Positions 34,053 to 45,825 are shown, counted from the stretch's first letter. The stretch is 64,000 nucleotides of DNA from Vibrio sp. HI00D65 (GCF_001635455.1 NZ_LWEH01000159.1:106074-170073); one strand, 5' to 3'. The notes: generated by a model from the letters alone, not told the origin. A program made the numbers and translations.

Positions 34053-34451
34053 ATGATAAAGCCTGATGAATACTGGCGTGAGCGCCTAACGGACGATGAG
34101 TTTGAAGTGTGTCGTTTACGTGGTACTGAAGCCCCTTTTAGCGGAAAATTGTTACACAACCATAAGACAGGTGTTTATAGCTGCACATGTTGTCAAACCC
34201 CTTTATTTCTGTCGGATAATAAATATGACTCGGGATGTGGATGGCCGAGTTTTGATGCACCAATCAACGACGAAGCAGTACGCTATATAGAAGATCTAAG
34301 TCACGGAATGAAGCGCGTAGAGATTCGTTGTAGTGCCTGCGATAGCCACCTAGGTCACGTTTTTCCTGATGGTCCGAAGACAACTGGCGAACGTTTTTGT
34401 GTTAATTCTGTGTCGTTAATTTTCAACAAAAATGACGAAAGTACGAAATAA
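34053..34451 (+). CDS. msrB: Peptide-methionine (R)-S-oxide reductase
   Basis: Reduces R-methionine sulfoxide in proteins with thioredoxin. The 132-residue protein (start ATG 34053, AAGGA seven bases before it) has two zinc CxxC motifs ([24 protein letters not shown]) and the catalytic cysteine in RFCVNSVSL, a cysteine rather than selenocysteine. An ATG at 34014 is also in frame and would add 13 residues. It is divergent from gapA, as in E. coli. Confidence 0.96.
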   Translation: MIKPDEYWRERLTDDEFEVCRLRGTEAPFSGKLLHNHKTGVYSCTCCQTPLFLSDNKYDSGCGWPSFDAPINDEAVRYIEDLSHGMKRVEIRCSACDSHLGHVFPDGPKTTGERFCVNSVSLIFNKNDESTK

Positions 34452-34542
34452 CCTGTAACTAATGTTTAATCCTTACAGATCGCATTTATCGATGAAACAG
34501 TCATGAATAACTCAAGACTTGAGAGTTAACTTTAGTACAAAT

Positions 34543-34578
34543 AAAAACAGCGACCACCATGGTCGCTGTTTTTATTTT
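34543..34578. terminator. Bidirectional terminator after msrB
   Basis: Fourteen-pair stem AAAAACAGCGACCA/TGGTCGCTGTTTTT with loop CCA and T runs on both strands; it also serves the converging DUF2989 gene. Confidence 0.93.
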
Positions 34579-34625
34579 AAGAGAGAATCAAATGACGTTT
34601 GCGTTAGAAAAGTGCTATCGCTCTA

Positions 34626-35441
34626 TCAGTAGCTAGGTACGATGGAAGGCGTGTAAGTGCCATCCTCTATCGCTTCAACGATTTTGTCTGCGTCTTGATT
34701 TAGCTGTTTATATTTTGGCTTTTCAAAACGATAGAAAACTGAAAGCTCAAATTCAGAGGCGATAGGTACGTTAAAGTCTTTAGCGACCATTGCCCATACA
34801 TACGCTTCTTCCATATTACCTAAGCTGTGGTTAATACTAGCCATCGACTTAAAAATTTCGGTGTTGACGTTCGAGTTACTCGATAAGGTCAATGCGTTAT
34901 TAAGCAGTTTTAATGTTTTAACATGGTCTCGAGTGGTGTAGAACGTTGCTAGGGCATATTGCATCTCTGCTGTATTTAACGCTTCCGTTCCTTCCAGTTT
35001 TAAGAAACTGCGTCTAGCGTTGGTATCTCCGGTTTGTGACCACAAGAAGTAAAGTGTTTCTGGCGTGTCTGATTGAGACAGTTCACTGACAATACGTTCA
35101 GACTCTTCGATGCTGTGCATTAAAGAAGTAAAACGACGTTCTTGAAGTTTAGATTGATCGATCGTTTCTATCTGTGCGGCAAGCTCAAGACATTTTTTAT
35201 AGGCTGTGACTAATTCGAACTCTTTGATCTTATTGATTTCGCTTGGGTGTTTTTGAACTTCAAAGCGATGCCAGATAAGGTCAGTACGCGCCACGCGGCA
35301 CTGTCCGTCGTTCATGTTTAGCTGTTCGCATCGCAATCCAGGATTGCTCTGGCACAGCTGGTCGGTATTTTTGTTTCCTTCAAGACACCCAACCAGAGTG
35401 AAAGGTAATAAGCCAATTGCCAACCATTTCATAATTTTCAT
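34626..35441 (-). CDS. DUF2989-family lipoprotein
   Basis: A 271-residue lipoprotein: signal peptide with lipobox LVGC (cysteine 19), then a Cys-containing region (LCQSNPGLRCEQLN) and helical repeats resembling TPR/Sel1 (TLYFLWSQTGDTNARRSF...MQYALATFYTTRD...SINHSLGNMEEAYVWAMVA). The family is found in Vibrio and relatives and has no known function. The first two Met codons are both possible starts. It lies beside yeaC in opposite direction. Confidence 0.85.
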   Translation of the reverse strand: MKIMKWLAIGLLPFTLVGCLEGNKNTDQLCQSNPGLRCEQLNMNDGQCRVARTDLIWHRFEVQKHPSEINKIKEFELVTAYKKCLELAAQIETIDQSKLQERRFTSLMHSIEESERIVSELSQSDTPETLYFLWSQTGDTNARRSFLKLEGTEALNTAEMQYALATFYTTRDHVKTLKLLNNALTLSSNSNVNTEIFKSMASINHSLGNMEEAYVWAMVAKDFNVPIASEFELSVFYRFEKPKYKQLNQDADKIVEAIEDGTYTPSIVPSY

Positions 35442-35545
35442 ATTCCTTCACTTGTGATCAAATGCACTTATTATTGGTCAGGTTCTTGACTCAATTCTGT
35501 TACGGGTTATTTTCTGATGAAAATTGTTAAAACTAAGGCTTTACC

Positions 35546-35827
35546 ATGGATGCAGAACAACTTCTTAGCGCAATGACACCCGAGGTCTACGAACGTTTAA
35601 CCTACGCAGTTGAAACGGGTAAATGGCCAGAAGGAACAGCGCTTTCCAAAGAGCAGCGTGATTCGTGTATGCAGGCGGTTATGTTATACCAATCTAAACA
35701 TAACTCTGAAGCTCAACACATGACAATTGCTGCTGGTGGCGAAATTAGCTTTAAGTCTAAATCTGAACTCAAAAAACAGTTTAAGTCAGATCAAGAAGAT
35801 ATTGTGAGAGTTAACCCAAATCATTAG
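35546..35827 (+). CDS. yeaC: YeaC-family (DUF1315) protein
   Basis: A 93-residue cytoplasmic protein matching E. coli YeaC, with MTPEVYERLTYAVETGKWP and LSKEQRDSCMQAVMLYQ. Its function is unknown. It is the third gene of the gapA-neighbourhood set that E. coli also shows (gapA, msrB, yeaC, ansA). A good terminator follows. Confidence 0.9.
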   Translation: MDAEQLLSAMTPEVYERLTYAVETGKWPEGTALSKEQRDSCMQAVMLYQSKHNSEAQHMTIAAGGEISFKSKSELKKQFKSDQEDIVRVNPNH

Positions 35828-35842
35828 GCTTTAAATTACAAC

Positions 35843-35871
35843 AAAGGGGTGGCGCAGTGCCACCCCTTTTA
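35843..35871 (+). terminator. Terminator after yeaC
   Basis: Eleven-pair stem AAAGGGGTGGC/GCCACCCCTTT with a 5-base loop and TTTT. Confidence 0.92.
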
Positions 35872-35971
35872 CGTTAAGTCGTTTATTTATAAATAATAAA
35901 ACGATTTAGCTCACGTTAAACTGCTGCTCTTTTCATAGAATAGTAGCTCCTCAAGGTGAACCTTAACGAGC

Positions 35972-36988
35972 TTACAAGCTCATCTCACCACGCAGTACTT
36001 GCTGCATCTGAGTTTTCACTTCTTCGTAGCTTAGGTTTTGGCTTAATAGGTAATGAAGTTTCGCTAGTGCGGCTTCAGGAGTCATATCATAACCACTAAC
36101 AACTCCAGCTTCTGCTAAAGCACAGCCTGTCGCATAGCCACCCATGTTCACTTTACCTGCTAAACATTGAGTTAGGTTCACTACGATAACCCCACGCTCT
36201 GACGCCTCTTTTAGGTGCTGAAGCAGTTCTGGGTTTTGTGGTGCATTACCAACACCAAAAGTCAGCAGGATCATCGCGTTAACAGGTTGCAGCAATGTGT
36301 TACGGATCACTTCGTGAGAGATTCCTGGGTACATAGTGATTACGCCGATTGGTTGCGGTGTGATGTTATGAACCTTGAACTCACCTTCAGGTTGCTCGTT
36401 AACCACAACATTGTTGCTTAGCTGGATATTGATACCAGCTTCCAACAACGGATTAAGATTTGGAGAGGTAAACGCATTGAAGCCATCTGCGTGTGATTTG
36501 GTGCTGCGGTTACCACGCATTAATTTGTTATTGAAGAACAGGGTCACTTCGTTGATTGGGTAATTCGCCGCGATGTGCAGTGCATTCAGTAGGTTTGCTT
36601 GGCCGTCAGAACGTAGCTCAGCAAGCGGAATCTGAGAGCCCGTCACAATCACTGGTTTGCCAAGGTTTTCTAGCATGAAAGACAACGCAGAAGCGGTGTA
36701 GGCCATGGTGTCAGTACCGTGCAAGATAACGAAACCATCGTATTTGTCGTAGTTCGCGCGGATGTCATCAGCGATAGTTTGCCAATCAAGTGGCGTCATG
36801 TCTGAAGAGTCCATCAATGGCGAGTATTCGTGGATGGTGTACTCGGGCATCTCTGGGCGATGGAATTCAGGCATACCAGCAAGCTGTTTATCCATGAATC
36901 CAGCAACAGGGACATAGCCGTGATCATGCGATTTTTGCATGCCGATTGTGCCGCCTGTGTACGCGATATAGATGTGTTTTCTTTCCAT
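35972..36988 (-). CDS. ansA: Cytoplasmic L-asparaginase I
   Basis: Hydrolyses L-asparagine to aspartate and ammonia. The 338-residue protein has the nucleophile loop YTGGTIGM near residues 10-17 and HGTDTMAYTASALSF, plus TGSQIPLAELRSDGQ and NNKLMRGNRSTK. There is no signal peptide, so it is the type I (cytoplasmic) enzyme. It follows sppA on the minus strand, as in E. coli, but with a terminator between. Confidence 0.95.
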   Translation of the reverse strand: MERKHIYIAYTGGTIGMQKSHDHGYVPVAGFMDKQLAGMPEFHRPEMPEYTIHEYSPLMDSSDMTPLDWQTIADDIRANYDKYDGFVILHGTDTMAYTASALSFMLENLGKPVIVTGSQIPLAELRSDGQANLLNALHIAANYPINEVTLFFNNKLMRGNRSTKSHADGFNAFTSPNLNPLLEAGINIQLSNNVVVNEQPEGEFKVHNITPQPIGVITMYPGISHEVIRNTLLQPVNAMILLTFGVGNAPQNPELLQHLKEASERGVIVVNLTQCLAGKVNMGGYATGCALAEAGVVSGYDMTPEAALAKLHYLLSQNLSYEEVKTQMQQVLRGEMSL

Positions 36989-37052
36989 GGCGATTATTAC
37001 TTTAGTGTGATGTAGGGAACAGGTGGGCGATTATAGCGAATTATTATGTAAT

Positions 37053-37084
37053 AAAAAGAGGCGCCTCACACAGAGGCGCCTCTT
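37053..37084 (-). terminator. Terminator between sppA and ansA
   Basis: Twelve-pair GC-rich stem AAGAGGCGCCTC/GAGGCGCCTCTT with a 5-base loop and TTTTTATT on the minus strand. Confidence 0.92.
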
Positions 37085-37107
37085 GATAATAAAGCGTTGA
37101 GCTTGAA

Positions 37108-38958
37108 TTATTGAACTTGGCAGTTTAAGCAAAAAGCGTAACGGCTTTGTGGGTCGTTAAAGTTGCTTAATAGTTGGCTATCTTGAGTTAACTGTTGCGT
37201 AACAGGCTGCAAACTGCTTGGTATCATTGACTGAATATCAAGGCCAATCGACACCTGAACTTGGTTCATAAATTCTTGAATAAACTGCTCAGTGGCTGAA
37301 AGAGGCTCTTCTACCCAGTAGATGTTGTAGCTTTCGAGTTCTGCAAGTGAAGCGGCGGCTGCAATCGCGTCATCGAAGTCGCCAATTTCATCGACTAAAC
37401 CGTTTTGCATAGCGTCTTGACCTGTCCATACGCGACCTTGAGCAATTTTATCGACCGCATCAACATCCATCCCACGATTTTCTCCAACCAGACCGATGAA
37501 TCGGCGGTAGCCATGTTCAATACTCATCTGGAACGCATCTTTCGCGCCCTCAGTTAGGCCCGTGGTGATACCAAGACCTGAGAACGGTGATGTGCCAACG
37601 CCATCAGTGTAAACACCAATATCATTTAAGCCTTTTTCGAAGGTAGTGATGACACTGAAGATACCAATCGAGCCAGTTAACGTCGTTGGTTGAGCGAGGA
37701 TTTTGTCTGCGCCCATTGAGATCCAGTAACCACCAGAAGCGGCAAGGCTAGACATTGACACAACTACAGGCTTACCCGCTTGCTTAATCGCTTCTATTTC
37801 ATTGCGAATAACTTCTGAAGCAAATGCGCTGCCGCCAGGGCTGTCCACTCTAAGAACAACGGCTTTAACTTTGTCATCGTTACGAGCTTGGCGAAGTAGA
37901 GCCGCGGTTGTATCGCCACCCACGGTGCCACGTGGCTGTTTGCCATCCATAATAGCGCCGCTAGCAACAATCACAGCTACATCGTGTGATTCACTGCTCA
38001 TGTCTGGAAGCATAGTTGCACGGTACTCGTAGTAGCCAAGTGCGTTGTAACTGTCTTGACCATCACTACCGAACACATCTGCAAGCTTTAGCCGAACTTG
38101 CTGGCGAGTGGCTAGCTCATCCACCAAACCAAGCTTTTCCGCTAGTTTCGCGATATCGCCATCGACAGATTCAAGCTCTTTCAAGAAAGTGTCCATACTT
38201 GGATTGAGTGTCTTCGCATCAATTTGGCGATTATTGCTCACATCATCAACGTAAGCACTCCAAAGTTGACCCAACCAACGTGATGCCGACTCTTTGGCTG
38301 CGTCAGACATGTCGTCGCGAATGAACGGCTCAATCGCGGATTTGTAAGTGCCCACGCGGAACACATGAGTGTTCACATCGAGCTTCTCTAATAGGGTTTT
38401 GTAGTAAAGCGAGTAAGCGCTGTAACCTTTAAGAAGTACACCACCATCAGGCGACATGTATACTTTAGTTGCGTAGCTTGCTAGGTAGTATTGGCTTTGG
38501 TTGTAGAAGTCACCCACCGCATAAATTGGCTTTCCTGAAGCTTTAAATTCATTTAAGGCTTTAGCGATGTAGCGCAGTTTAGTTAGGTTGGTCTCTGGCA
38601 GCTCTTTAAGTTCCAAAACAATACCTGTTACATTGTCATCGTCTTTGGCATAGCGAATGGTTTCAACGATATCAAAGAGAATATTTTCTTTTGGCAGATC
38701 TTTGCTCAGCAGCGAACCGGTAACGGAATCCATCGGATTGATATAGCGGCTTTGTTCAACAATCGGACCTGACAGGTTTAGCACTAAAGCAGATTGTTGT
38801 GGCGTGGTTGGCGGCACTGTGTCTGAGTGGAAGTACACAAAGTAGATAACGGCAATACTGAGCAAGAAGATTAGGTTAACAAGCGCAACACGAACAAACG
38901 TAATCAGCTTCCATATCCCTTTGAAGAGCATGCCTATAAATTTGAATATTTTTTTCAT
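37108..38958 (-). CDS. sppA: Signal peptide peptidase SppA (protease IV), 67K type
   Basis: Membrane-bound serine protease that degrades cleaved signal peptides. The 616-residue protein has one N-terminal membrane helix (about 27-46) and two tandem SppA/S49 domains. The general-base lysine lies in RVGTYKSAIEPF (near residue 200) and the catalytic serine in DSPGGSAFASE (near residue 400), the K/S dyad arrangement of the E. coli enzyme. GGAG precedes the ATG. It ends 119 bases before ansA. Confidence 0.96.
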   Translation of the reverse strand: MKKIFKFIGMLFKGIWKLITFVRVALVNLIFLLSIAVIYFVYFHSDTVPPTTPQQSALVLNLSGPIVEQSRYINPMDSVTGSLLSKDLPKENILFDIVETIRYAKDDDNVTGIVLELKELPETNLTKLRYIAKALNEFKASGKPIYAVGDFYNQSQYYLASYATKVYMSPDGGVLLKGYSAYSLYYKTLLEKLDVNTHVFRVGTYKSAIEPFIRDDMSDAAKESASRWLGQLWSAYVDDVSNNRQIDAKTLNPSMDTFLKELESVDGDIAKLAEKLGLVDELATRQQVRLKLADVFGSDGQDSYNALGYYEYRATMLPDMSSESHDVAVIVASGAIMDGKQPRGTVGGDTTAALLRQARNDDKVKAVVLRVDSPGGSAFASEVIRNEIEAIKQAGKPVVVSMSSLAASGGYWISMGADKILAQPTTLTGSIGIFSVITTFEKGLNDIGVYTDGVGTSPFSGLGITTGLTEGAKDAFQMSIEHGYRRFIGLVGENRGMDVDAVDKIAQGRVWTGQDAMQNGLVDEIGDFDDAIAAAASLAELESYNIYWVEEPLSATEQFIQEFMNQVQVSIGLDIQSMIPSSLQPVTQQLTQDSQLLSNFNDPQSRYAFCLNCQVQ

Positions 38959-39175
38959 TCTGTCTCCGCAGTGAGATTATGTCGCTTTAAAAAGCAGCAG
39001 TACCATTAATCTCAATCATATGAACTGCTTAGTATCCTACGATAATTCCCTAACTCAAACTATACCAAGAAGCGTTAATCGATTTATATTCTCATTAAGT
39101 GTAGTCAAATTAAGGGCTTCTGAACGATTAATACCTTCAGCACTATGATCGGTGTTACAAAAATGTAAACGGCCG

Positions 39176-39217
39176 TTTGAACTTTTGGTGATTGAGCTAT
39201 ACTGTGGTCAGACCACA
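39176..39217 (+). promoter_or_regulatory. fadH promoter with FadR-type operator
   Basis: A -35-like TTTGAA/TTGAAC near 39176-39182 and a -10-like TATACT at 39198-39203 with 15-16 bases between. Directly overlapping the -10 is the perfect palindrome TGTGGTCAGACCACA (39203-39217), matching FadR sites of the form TGGTCNGACCA. Placement suggests repression by FadR when fatty acids are absent. Confidence 0.7.
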
Positions 39218-39224
39218 AGGATAA

Positions 39225-41246
<2,022 letters not shown>

Positions 41247-41314
41247 ATAAAACTATCAAGACTTAATCTTATCGGTAAATATGCTTATCTAATCTGCTAG
41301 ATAGATGTTTGAAC

Positions 41315-41347
41315 AAGGCCCCTAAGTCATAGATTTAGGAGCCTTTA
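41315..41347 (+). terminator. Terminator after fadH
   Basis: Stem AAGGCCCCTAA/TTAGGAGCCTT with one mismatch, followed by TATTG; moderate strength. Confidence 0.65.
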
Positions 41348-41453
41348 TTGTTTCTAATTTAGGTCAAATGAGCAGTCGTTGAGATTTATTATCGTTTGTA
41401 TTCTGTGCTAAAGTTCAAGTATAGAAATAATTAAGAAATAGTAAGGACTTCAA

Positions 41454-42002
41454 ATGGATGCTTTGGATCTACTGCTCAACCGACGCTCTATCGCAAAACT
41501 CTCTGATCCAGCACCTGAAGGTGTCGCGTTAGAAAACATCATCAAAGCGGGCTTGCGTGCCCCTGACCATGGTGCACTTACACCATGGCGCTTTGTTATC
41601 GCGCAAGGCTCAGGGCTACAAAAGCTATCTAATATCTTGGTTCGTGCTGCTGAAGCGGAAGACAGCGAAGAAGCAGTGATCGAGAAAGTGAAAAAGGCAC
41701 CGTTCCGAGCTCCTATGGTGATCACCGTGATTGCGAAAGTCACCGAGCATGAGAAAGTACCAGCGATTGAACAACATCTTTCTGCAGGCTGCGCGGCGCA
41801 AGCGATGCAAATGGCGGCTGTTGCTCAAGGATTTCAAGGCTTTTGGCGCTCAGGTAAATGGATGTTCCACCCAGAAGTACATCAAGCATTCGGTCTAGAA
41901 GGCGACGACGAGATCGTTGGTTTCCTATATCTAGGTAGTCCGGGCTGTACGCCAATGAAAGTGCCAGAGCGTGATTTCTCTAAGTTTGTTGAGTTCTTAT
42001 AA
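41454..42002 (+). CDS. ydjA: YdjA-type nitroreductase-family flavoprotein
   Basis: A compact FMN-dependent oxidoreductase of the nitroreductase fold. The 182-residue protein has LLNRRSIAKLSDPAP near the start (FMN phosphate-binding Arg and Ser) and the APDHGALTPWRF motif. Small size matches E. coli YdjA (183), whose natural substrate is not known. It lies next to sppA/ansA and topB as in E. coli, where selD normally stands between ydjA and topB; here selD is absent from the gap. Confidence 0.92.
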   Translation: MDALDLLLNRRSIAKLSDPAPEGVALENIIKAGLRAPDHGALTPWRFVIAQGSGLQKLSNILVRAAEAEDSEEAVIEKVKKAPFRAPMVITVIAKVTEHEKVPAIEQHLSAGCAAQAMQMAAVAQGFQGFWRSGKWMFHPEVHQAFGLEGDDEIVGFLYLGSPGCTPMKVPERDFSKFVEFL

Positions 42003-42116
42003 AGAACGCTGAAGTTGAATAGTTGAATGCTAACTGTATAAACAACCAGTTTTTCTTGATTTATTAGGGTCACATTGGATAATGTGGCCTTAATTGTTTG
42101 TAGCATCTGGAAAAAC

Positions 42117-44111
42117 ATGTCTCGCCTAATTATTGCTGAAAAACCAAGCCTCGGTCGTGCGATCGCCGCAGCACTGCCTAATCCACAGAAGAAAGACCAA
42201 GGGTTCATCAAATGTGGCAACGGTGATGTAGTGACTTGGTGTATTGGACACTTACTGGAGCAGGTTGAGCCAGACGCTTATGACGACCGCTACAAGAAAT
42301 GGAACTTGGCCGATCTTCCTATCGTGCCAGAGCAATGGCAGTTGAGACCACGCAAGACTTCAAGCAAACAGCTCACGGTGATCCGAAAGTTATTGAAGGA
42401 TGCCACTCAAATTGTTCACGCCGGAGACCCAGATAGAGAAGGGCAGCTGCTGGTTGATGAAGTGATCGATTACTGCAAAGTCTCTAAAGCCAAGAAAGAA
42501 TCGATGGAAAGGTTGCTTATCAGCGACTTAAACTTACCTGCTGTAAAACGTGCACTCTCTCAAATGCGTAGCAATCGTGATTTTATCCCTCTTTCTGTTT
42601 CAGCATTGGCACGCTCAAGAGCCGATTGGCTGTATGGTATGAATATGACTCGCGCTTATACCTTGCTTGGTCAAAAAGCAGGTTATCAAGGCGTATTGTC
42701 GGTAGGGCGTGTGCAGACACCAGTACTTGGTTTAGTGGTGAGACGTGATGAAGAGATCGAAAACTTCATTCCAAAAGATTACTTCACTTTGCATGCCTTG
42801 ATCCCTTACCAAAATAACGGGCAGAGCTTTGATATTCGTGCTCGCTGGAAACCAAGTGAAGCCTGTAAGCCGTGGCAAGACGAAGAAGGCCGTGTACTCA
42901 ATCGAAGGTTGGTTGAAAACGTCGCTCAGCGAATCGCAAACCAACCTGCAACCGCCACAGAGTCAGAGCAGAAGCAAAGCAAACAAGCAGCGCCACTTCC
43001 TTACTCTCTGTCTGCGTTGCAGATTGATGCCTCCAAACGTTTTAGTATGAGCGCTCAGCAGGTGTTGGACACCTGTCAGTCTTTATATGAGAAGCACAAG
43101 CTTATCACTTACCCACGTTCCGATAGCCGCTATCTTCCTAAAGAGCACTACTCTCAGCGAGAGTCGATTGTAGACGCCATCGCCAATAATGCGAAAGAGC
43201 TACAAAGTGGTGCTCAAGGCGCAGATCTCTCACTGAAATCAAAAGCATGGAACGACAGTAAGGTTGATGCTCACCACGCAATAATCCCAACACCGAAGAA
43301 ATCATCGGTGAATGGTTTGTCTGCGAATGAGATGAAAATCTATCAGCAAATTGCTCGCCAGTATCTGATGCAGTTCTATCCACCAGCTGTGTTTGCGGAT
43401 GCTAAGTTAGTGTTTGATATCGCTGGCGGTGTGTTCATCGCGAAAGGGCGTCATCTTATCAACCCGGGTTGGAAAGTGTTGATGGGTAAAATTGACACTG
43501 AAGATAAAGGTGATGGTACTGATACAGTTCCACCGCTAGATAAAGGAACTGTGTTGACCTGCCGTGAAGGTGTCATTGGTGATAAGAAAACCGAACCACC
43601 GAAGCATTTCACAGAAGCGACATTACTTCAAGCGATGACAGGTATCGCCCGTTTTGTCGCGAACAAGGATCTGAAAGCTATTTTGAAAGAGACTGATGGC
43701 CTTGGAACAGAGGCTACTCGTGCGGGCATTTTGGATACGCTATTCAAAAGGCAGCTGCTAACGCGCCAAGGTAAGAGTATTCATAGTAGCCCTGCAGGTA
43801 GAGGCTTGATTCATGCCTTACCTGAGGATTCGACCTTTCCAGACATGACAGCACATTGGGAACACCAGTTGCAAGGCATGGCCGAACGCAACCAAGCGTA
43901 TCAACCTTTCATGCAAGCGCTGGAAAGCAAGATTGATGGCTTAATGGGGCGAGTGAAAACGGGGGAAGTACCTGAATCGCTCCGTCATCTCCCTAAAGTT
44001 GAGATACCCGCTTTTAAACGCCGTAAAGGTGGTGGAACGAAGAAATCTTATGCCAAAAAAGGTTCCTATGCAAAGAAAGGCAATTCAGCTAAAAAAGGTT
44101 CTAAAAGCTAG
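42117..44111 (+). CDS. topB: DNA topoisomerase III
   Basis: Type IA topoisomerase that decatenates replication intermediates. The 664-residue protein starts MSRLIIAEKPSLG (Toprim domain, with DPDREGQLLVDE), has the active-site tyrosine in LITYPRSDSRYL (near residue 330), and SVGRVQTPVLGLV. The C-terminus is a Lys/Gly/Ala-rich tail of about 30 residues with AKKG repeats. The ATG at 42117 is chosen because it begins the family sequence; TTG 42075 would add 14 unlike residues. Its 3' end converges with the DUF3080 gene, 18 bases apart. Confidence 0.96.
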   Translation: MSRLIIAEKPSLGRAIAAALPNPQKKDQGFIKCGNGDVVTWCIGHLLEQVEPDAYDDRYKKWNLADLPIVPEQWQLRPRKTSSKQLTVIRKLLKDATQIVHAGDPDREGQLLVDEVIDYCKVSKAKKESMERLLISDLNLPAVKRALSQMRSNRDFIPLSVSALARSRADWLYGMNMTRAYTLLGQKAGYQGVLSVGRVQTPVLGLVVRRDEEIENFIPKDYFTLHALIPYQNNGQSFDIRARWKPSEACKPWQDEEGRVLNRRLVENVAQRIANQPATATESEQKQSKQAAPLPYSLSALQIDASKRFSMSAQQVLDTCQSLYEKHKLITYPRSDSRYLPKEHYSQRESIVDAIANNAKELQSGAQGADLSLKSKAWNDSKVDAHHAIIPTPKKSSVNGLSANEMKIYQQIARQYLMQFYPPAVFADAKLVFDIAGGVFIAKGRHLINPGWKVLMGKIDTEDKGDGTDTVPPLDKGTVLTCREGVIGDKKTEPPKHFTEATLLQAMTGIARFVANKDLKAILKETDGLGTEATRAGILDTLFKRQLLTRQGKSIHSSPAGRGLIHALPEDSTFPDMTAHWEHQLQGMAERNQAYQPFMQALESKIDGLMGRVKTGEVPESLRHLPKVEIPAFKRRKGGGTKKSYAKKGSYAKKGNSAKKGSKS

Positions 44112-44129
44112 CGTTTGCAAGTGTTCCCC

Positions 44130-45131
44130 TTAGCGTCCGACTTTACGTCCACAACGCTCAAATAACTGTTGCCAGTAATCAACATGGCGACGAGTTGATG
44201 CGCGAAAGGCTTGGTGCGTATCTTGGATGGGGAAGTAGTAGCTGTGCAGTTCTGGTTTAGCATCAAACATTGCCAGCTGCGGAGCGAGCTGTTGATAGTA
44301 GCCATCCAGTTGCGCCATGTACGGCTGTACCTTACCAATATATTGTTGCTCAAAGACATTGTTGAGGTAACGGAACTTAGTGGTGTCGCGTTGTTTTCCG
44401 CAGATGATATTGGCATCAAAAGTAGTGAGTTGCTCGGTGATGATATCGAGTTCAACCGACGCGCGCGCAAGCGAGTAGTACAGATCCCCAAGGGTGGAGC
44501 TCTTCTCTAACACCTCTTGCACCTCTGTGGTATTACCCGAAACAAGTGGTGTATTTAATGATAGGTTGAGATGCTCCAAGGCGTCGCTCGTCTGCCTTAC
44601 TTGTTGACCGATATCCTGACGCAACCACTGGCTTCCACGCATCTGTGACTGCATAGCATCACTGGCATAGATCAGGTTCCATTGATGGAGTGGAAACTGT
44701 GCGAGCTTCTGTTGCTCGATCCCTTTCAAGAGTTCGATGATTTCTGGGTCTAGCTCATCACTTGATAAGCACTTGCCTACGCCTTCGAGTAGAGCAACTT
44801 GATAATCGTAATTGCGGAATTCGTCCGCGACTTTTCCGAGCACTGAGTTACGCTCAGCAATCAGGTTGAAAAGTCCACATTGGCGAAGCTGATAGCTGTC
44901 GATGAGCCCAATAGAAACAGAGGGGACGTTTAACGATAGCTCTCGCTTTCTTGGCAACCCCTCAAATTCCCATTCTTGTTTGATCTCCTCAGCATCTTGC
45001 ACTCTGGCTACCTTGGTTTGATAGTCGTCGAACAAGTCTCCAGGTTCCTCACCAAAACATCCGCTGAGTAACAGGGTGATTAAAAGCAGTGGTGAGCGTT
45101 GTACGAAGTTTGTAAGAAAGCGAAGATTCAT
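44130..45131 (-). CDS. DUF3080-family lipoprotein
   Basis: A 333-residue lipoprotein with signal peptide and lipobox LLLSGC (cysteine near residue 25). The rest is largely helical and has the family-like segments LSLNVPSVSIGLIDSYQLRQCGLFNLIAERNSVLGKV and the late YYFPIQDTHQAFRASTRRHVDYWQQLFERCGR. Family members occur in Vibrio and related genera and have no known function. It follows the SDR gene by 7 bases and so is probably in one operon with it, behind the Fur-box promoter at 46006. Confidence 0.88.
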   Translation of the reverse strand: MNLRFLTNFVQRSPLLLITLLLSGCFGEEPGDLFDDYQTKVARVQDAEEIKQEWEFEGLPRKRELSLNVPSVSIGLIDSYQLRQCGLFNLIAERNSVLGKVADEFRNYDYQVALLEGVGKCLSSDELDPEIIELLKGIEQQKLAQFPLHQWNLIYASDAMQSQMRGSQWLRQDIGQQVRQTSDALEHLNLSLNTPLVSGNTTEVQEVLEKSSTLGDLYYSLARASVELDIITEQLTTFDANIICGKQRDTTKFRYLNNVFEQQYIGKVQPYMAQLDGYYQQLAPQLAMFDAKPELHSYYFPIQDTHQAFRASTRRHVDYWQQLFERCGRKVGR

Positions 45132-45138
45132 GGGTTAC

Positions 45139-45825
45139 CTACCAGTCTATTTCACTGCCGTCGAAATTAAAGAAGTGACCACTTACTTCAGTGCTGGCAG
45201 ATTCGATGACTTTAATAAGACCAGACGCTGAAGTGTTTGTATCAATAAGAGCATTAGGACCACCCATTTCTGTCTGTACCCAACCTGGGTGCAGTGCCAA
45301 TACTGTGAAGCCGTTGCTAGTTAGATCGTTGCTTAAACTTTTTACAACCGAGTTGATAGCCGCCTTAGAAGAGCGATAGATGTAGCCCCCGCCAGAAGTG
45401 TTTTCTGCCATGCTGCCAACTCGAGAAGACAAGCAAACTATCTTTTTAACTTCACTGGCTTCTAGCATAGGGAGAAGTGTTTCAACTAACTTTAATGGCG
45501 CAATAGTGTTGACCTCAAAAACGCGTCGCCACTCTTCTACGTTAGTGTTACCCAGTCCGTAACCTTTAGGACCGTAATAGCCAGCATTGTTGATCAGAAT
45601 ATCAATGTGCTGCATCTGAGCAGGTAGTCTGCTGGCGGCTTGGTAATCAGTGATGTCCAGTTGAATGCAGGTCAAGTTGCTGTGATGTTCTGCGAGCGCC
45701 AGTAACTCATGCGCCGACGAGGTAACACGATAGGTAGCGTAAACGGTATGATTGTTTTTCACGTATTGCTGAACAAGGCTTAAACCAATGCCTCGGTTTG
45801 CTACAGTAATAAAAATAACGCTCAT
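45139..45825 (-). CDS. Short-chain dehydrogenase/reductase (C-factor-like)
   Basis: NAD(P)-dependent oxidoreductase of 228 residues, resembling the CsgA/C-factor branch. It starts MSVIFITVANRGIGLSLV, so the usual TGxxxGIG reads TVANRGIG, with Val in place of the first Gly. It keeps NNAGYYG, the catalytic Ser in CLSSRVGS and the YxxxK motif (YRSSK). ATG 45825 has AAGGA before it; ORF extension to 45846 adds seven residues. The substrate is unknown. Close spacing on both sides suggests an operon with the 41-residue peptide before it and the DUF3080 gene after it. Confidence 0.85.
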   Translation of the reverse strand: MSVIFITVANRGIGLSLVQQYVKNNHTVYATYRVTSSAHELLALAEHHSNLTCIQLDITDYQAASRLPAQMQHIDILINNAGYYGPKGYGLGNTNVEEWRRVFEVNTIAPLKLVETLLPMLEASEVKKIVCLSSRVGSMAENTSGGGYIYRSSKAAINSVVKSLSNDLTSNGFTVLALHPGWVQTEMGGPNALIDTNTSASGLIKVIESASTEVSGHFFNFDGSEIDW

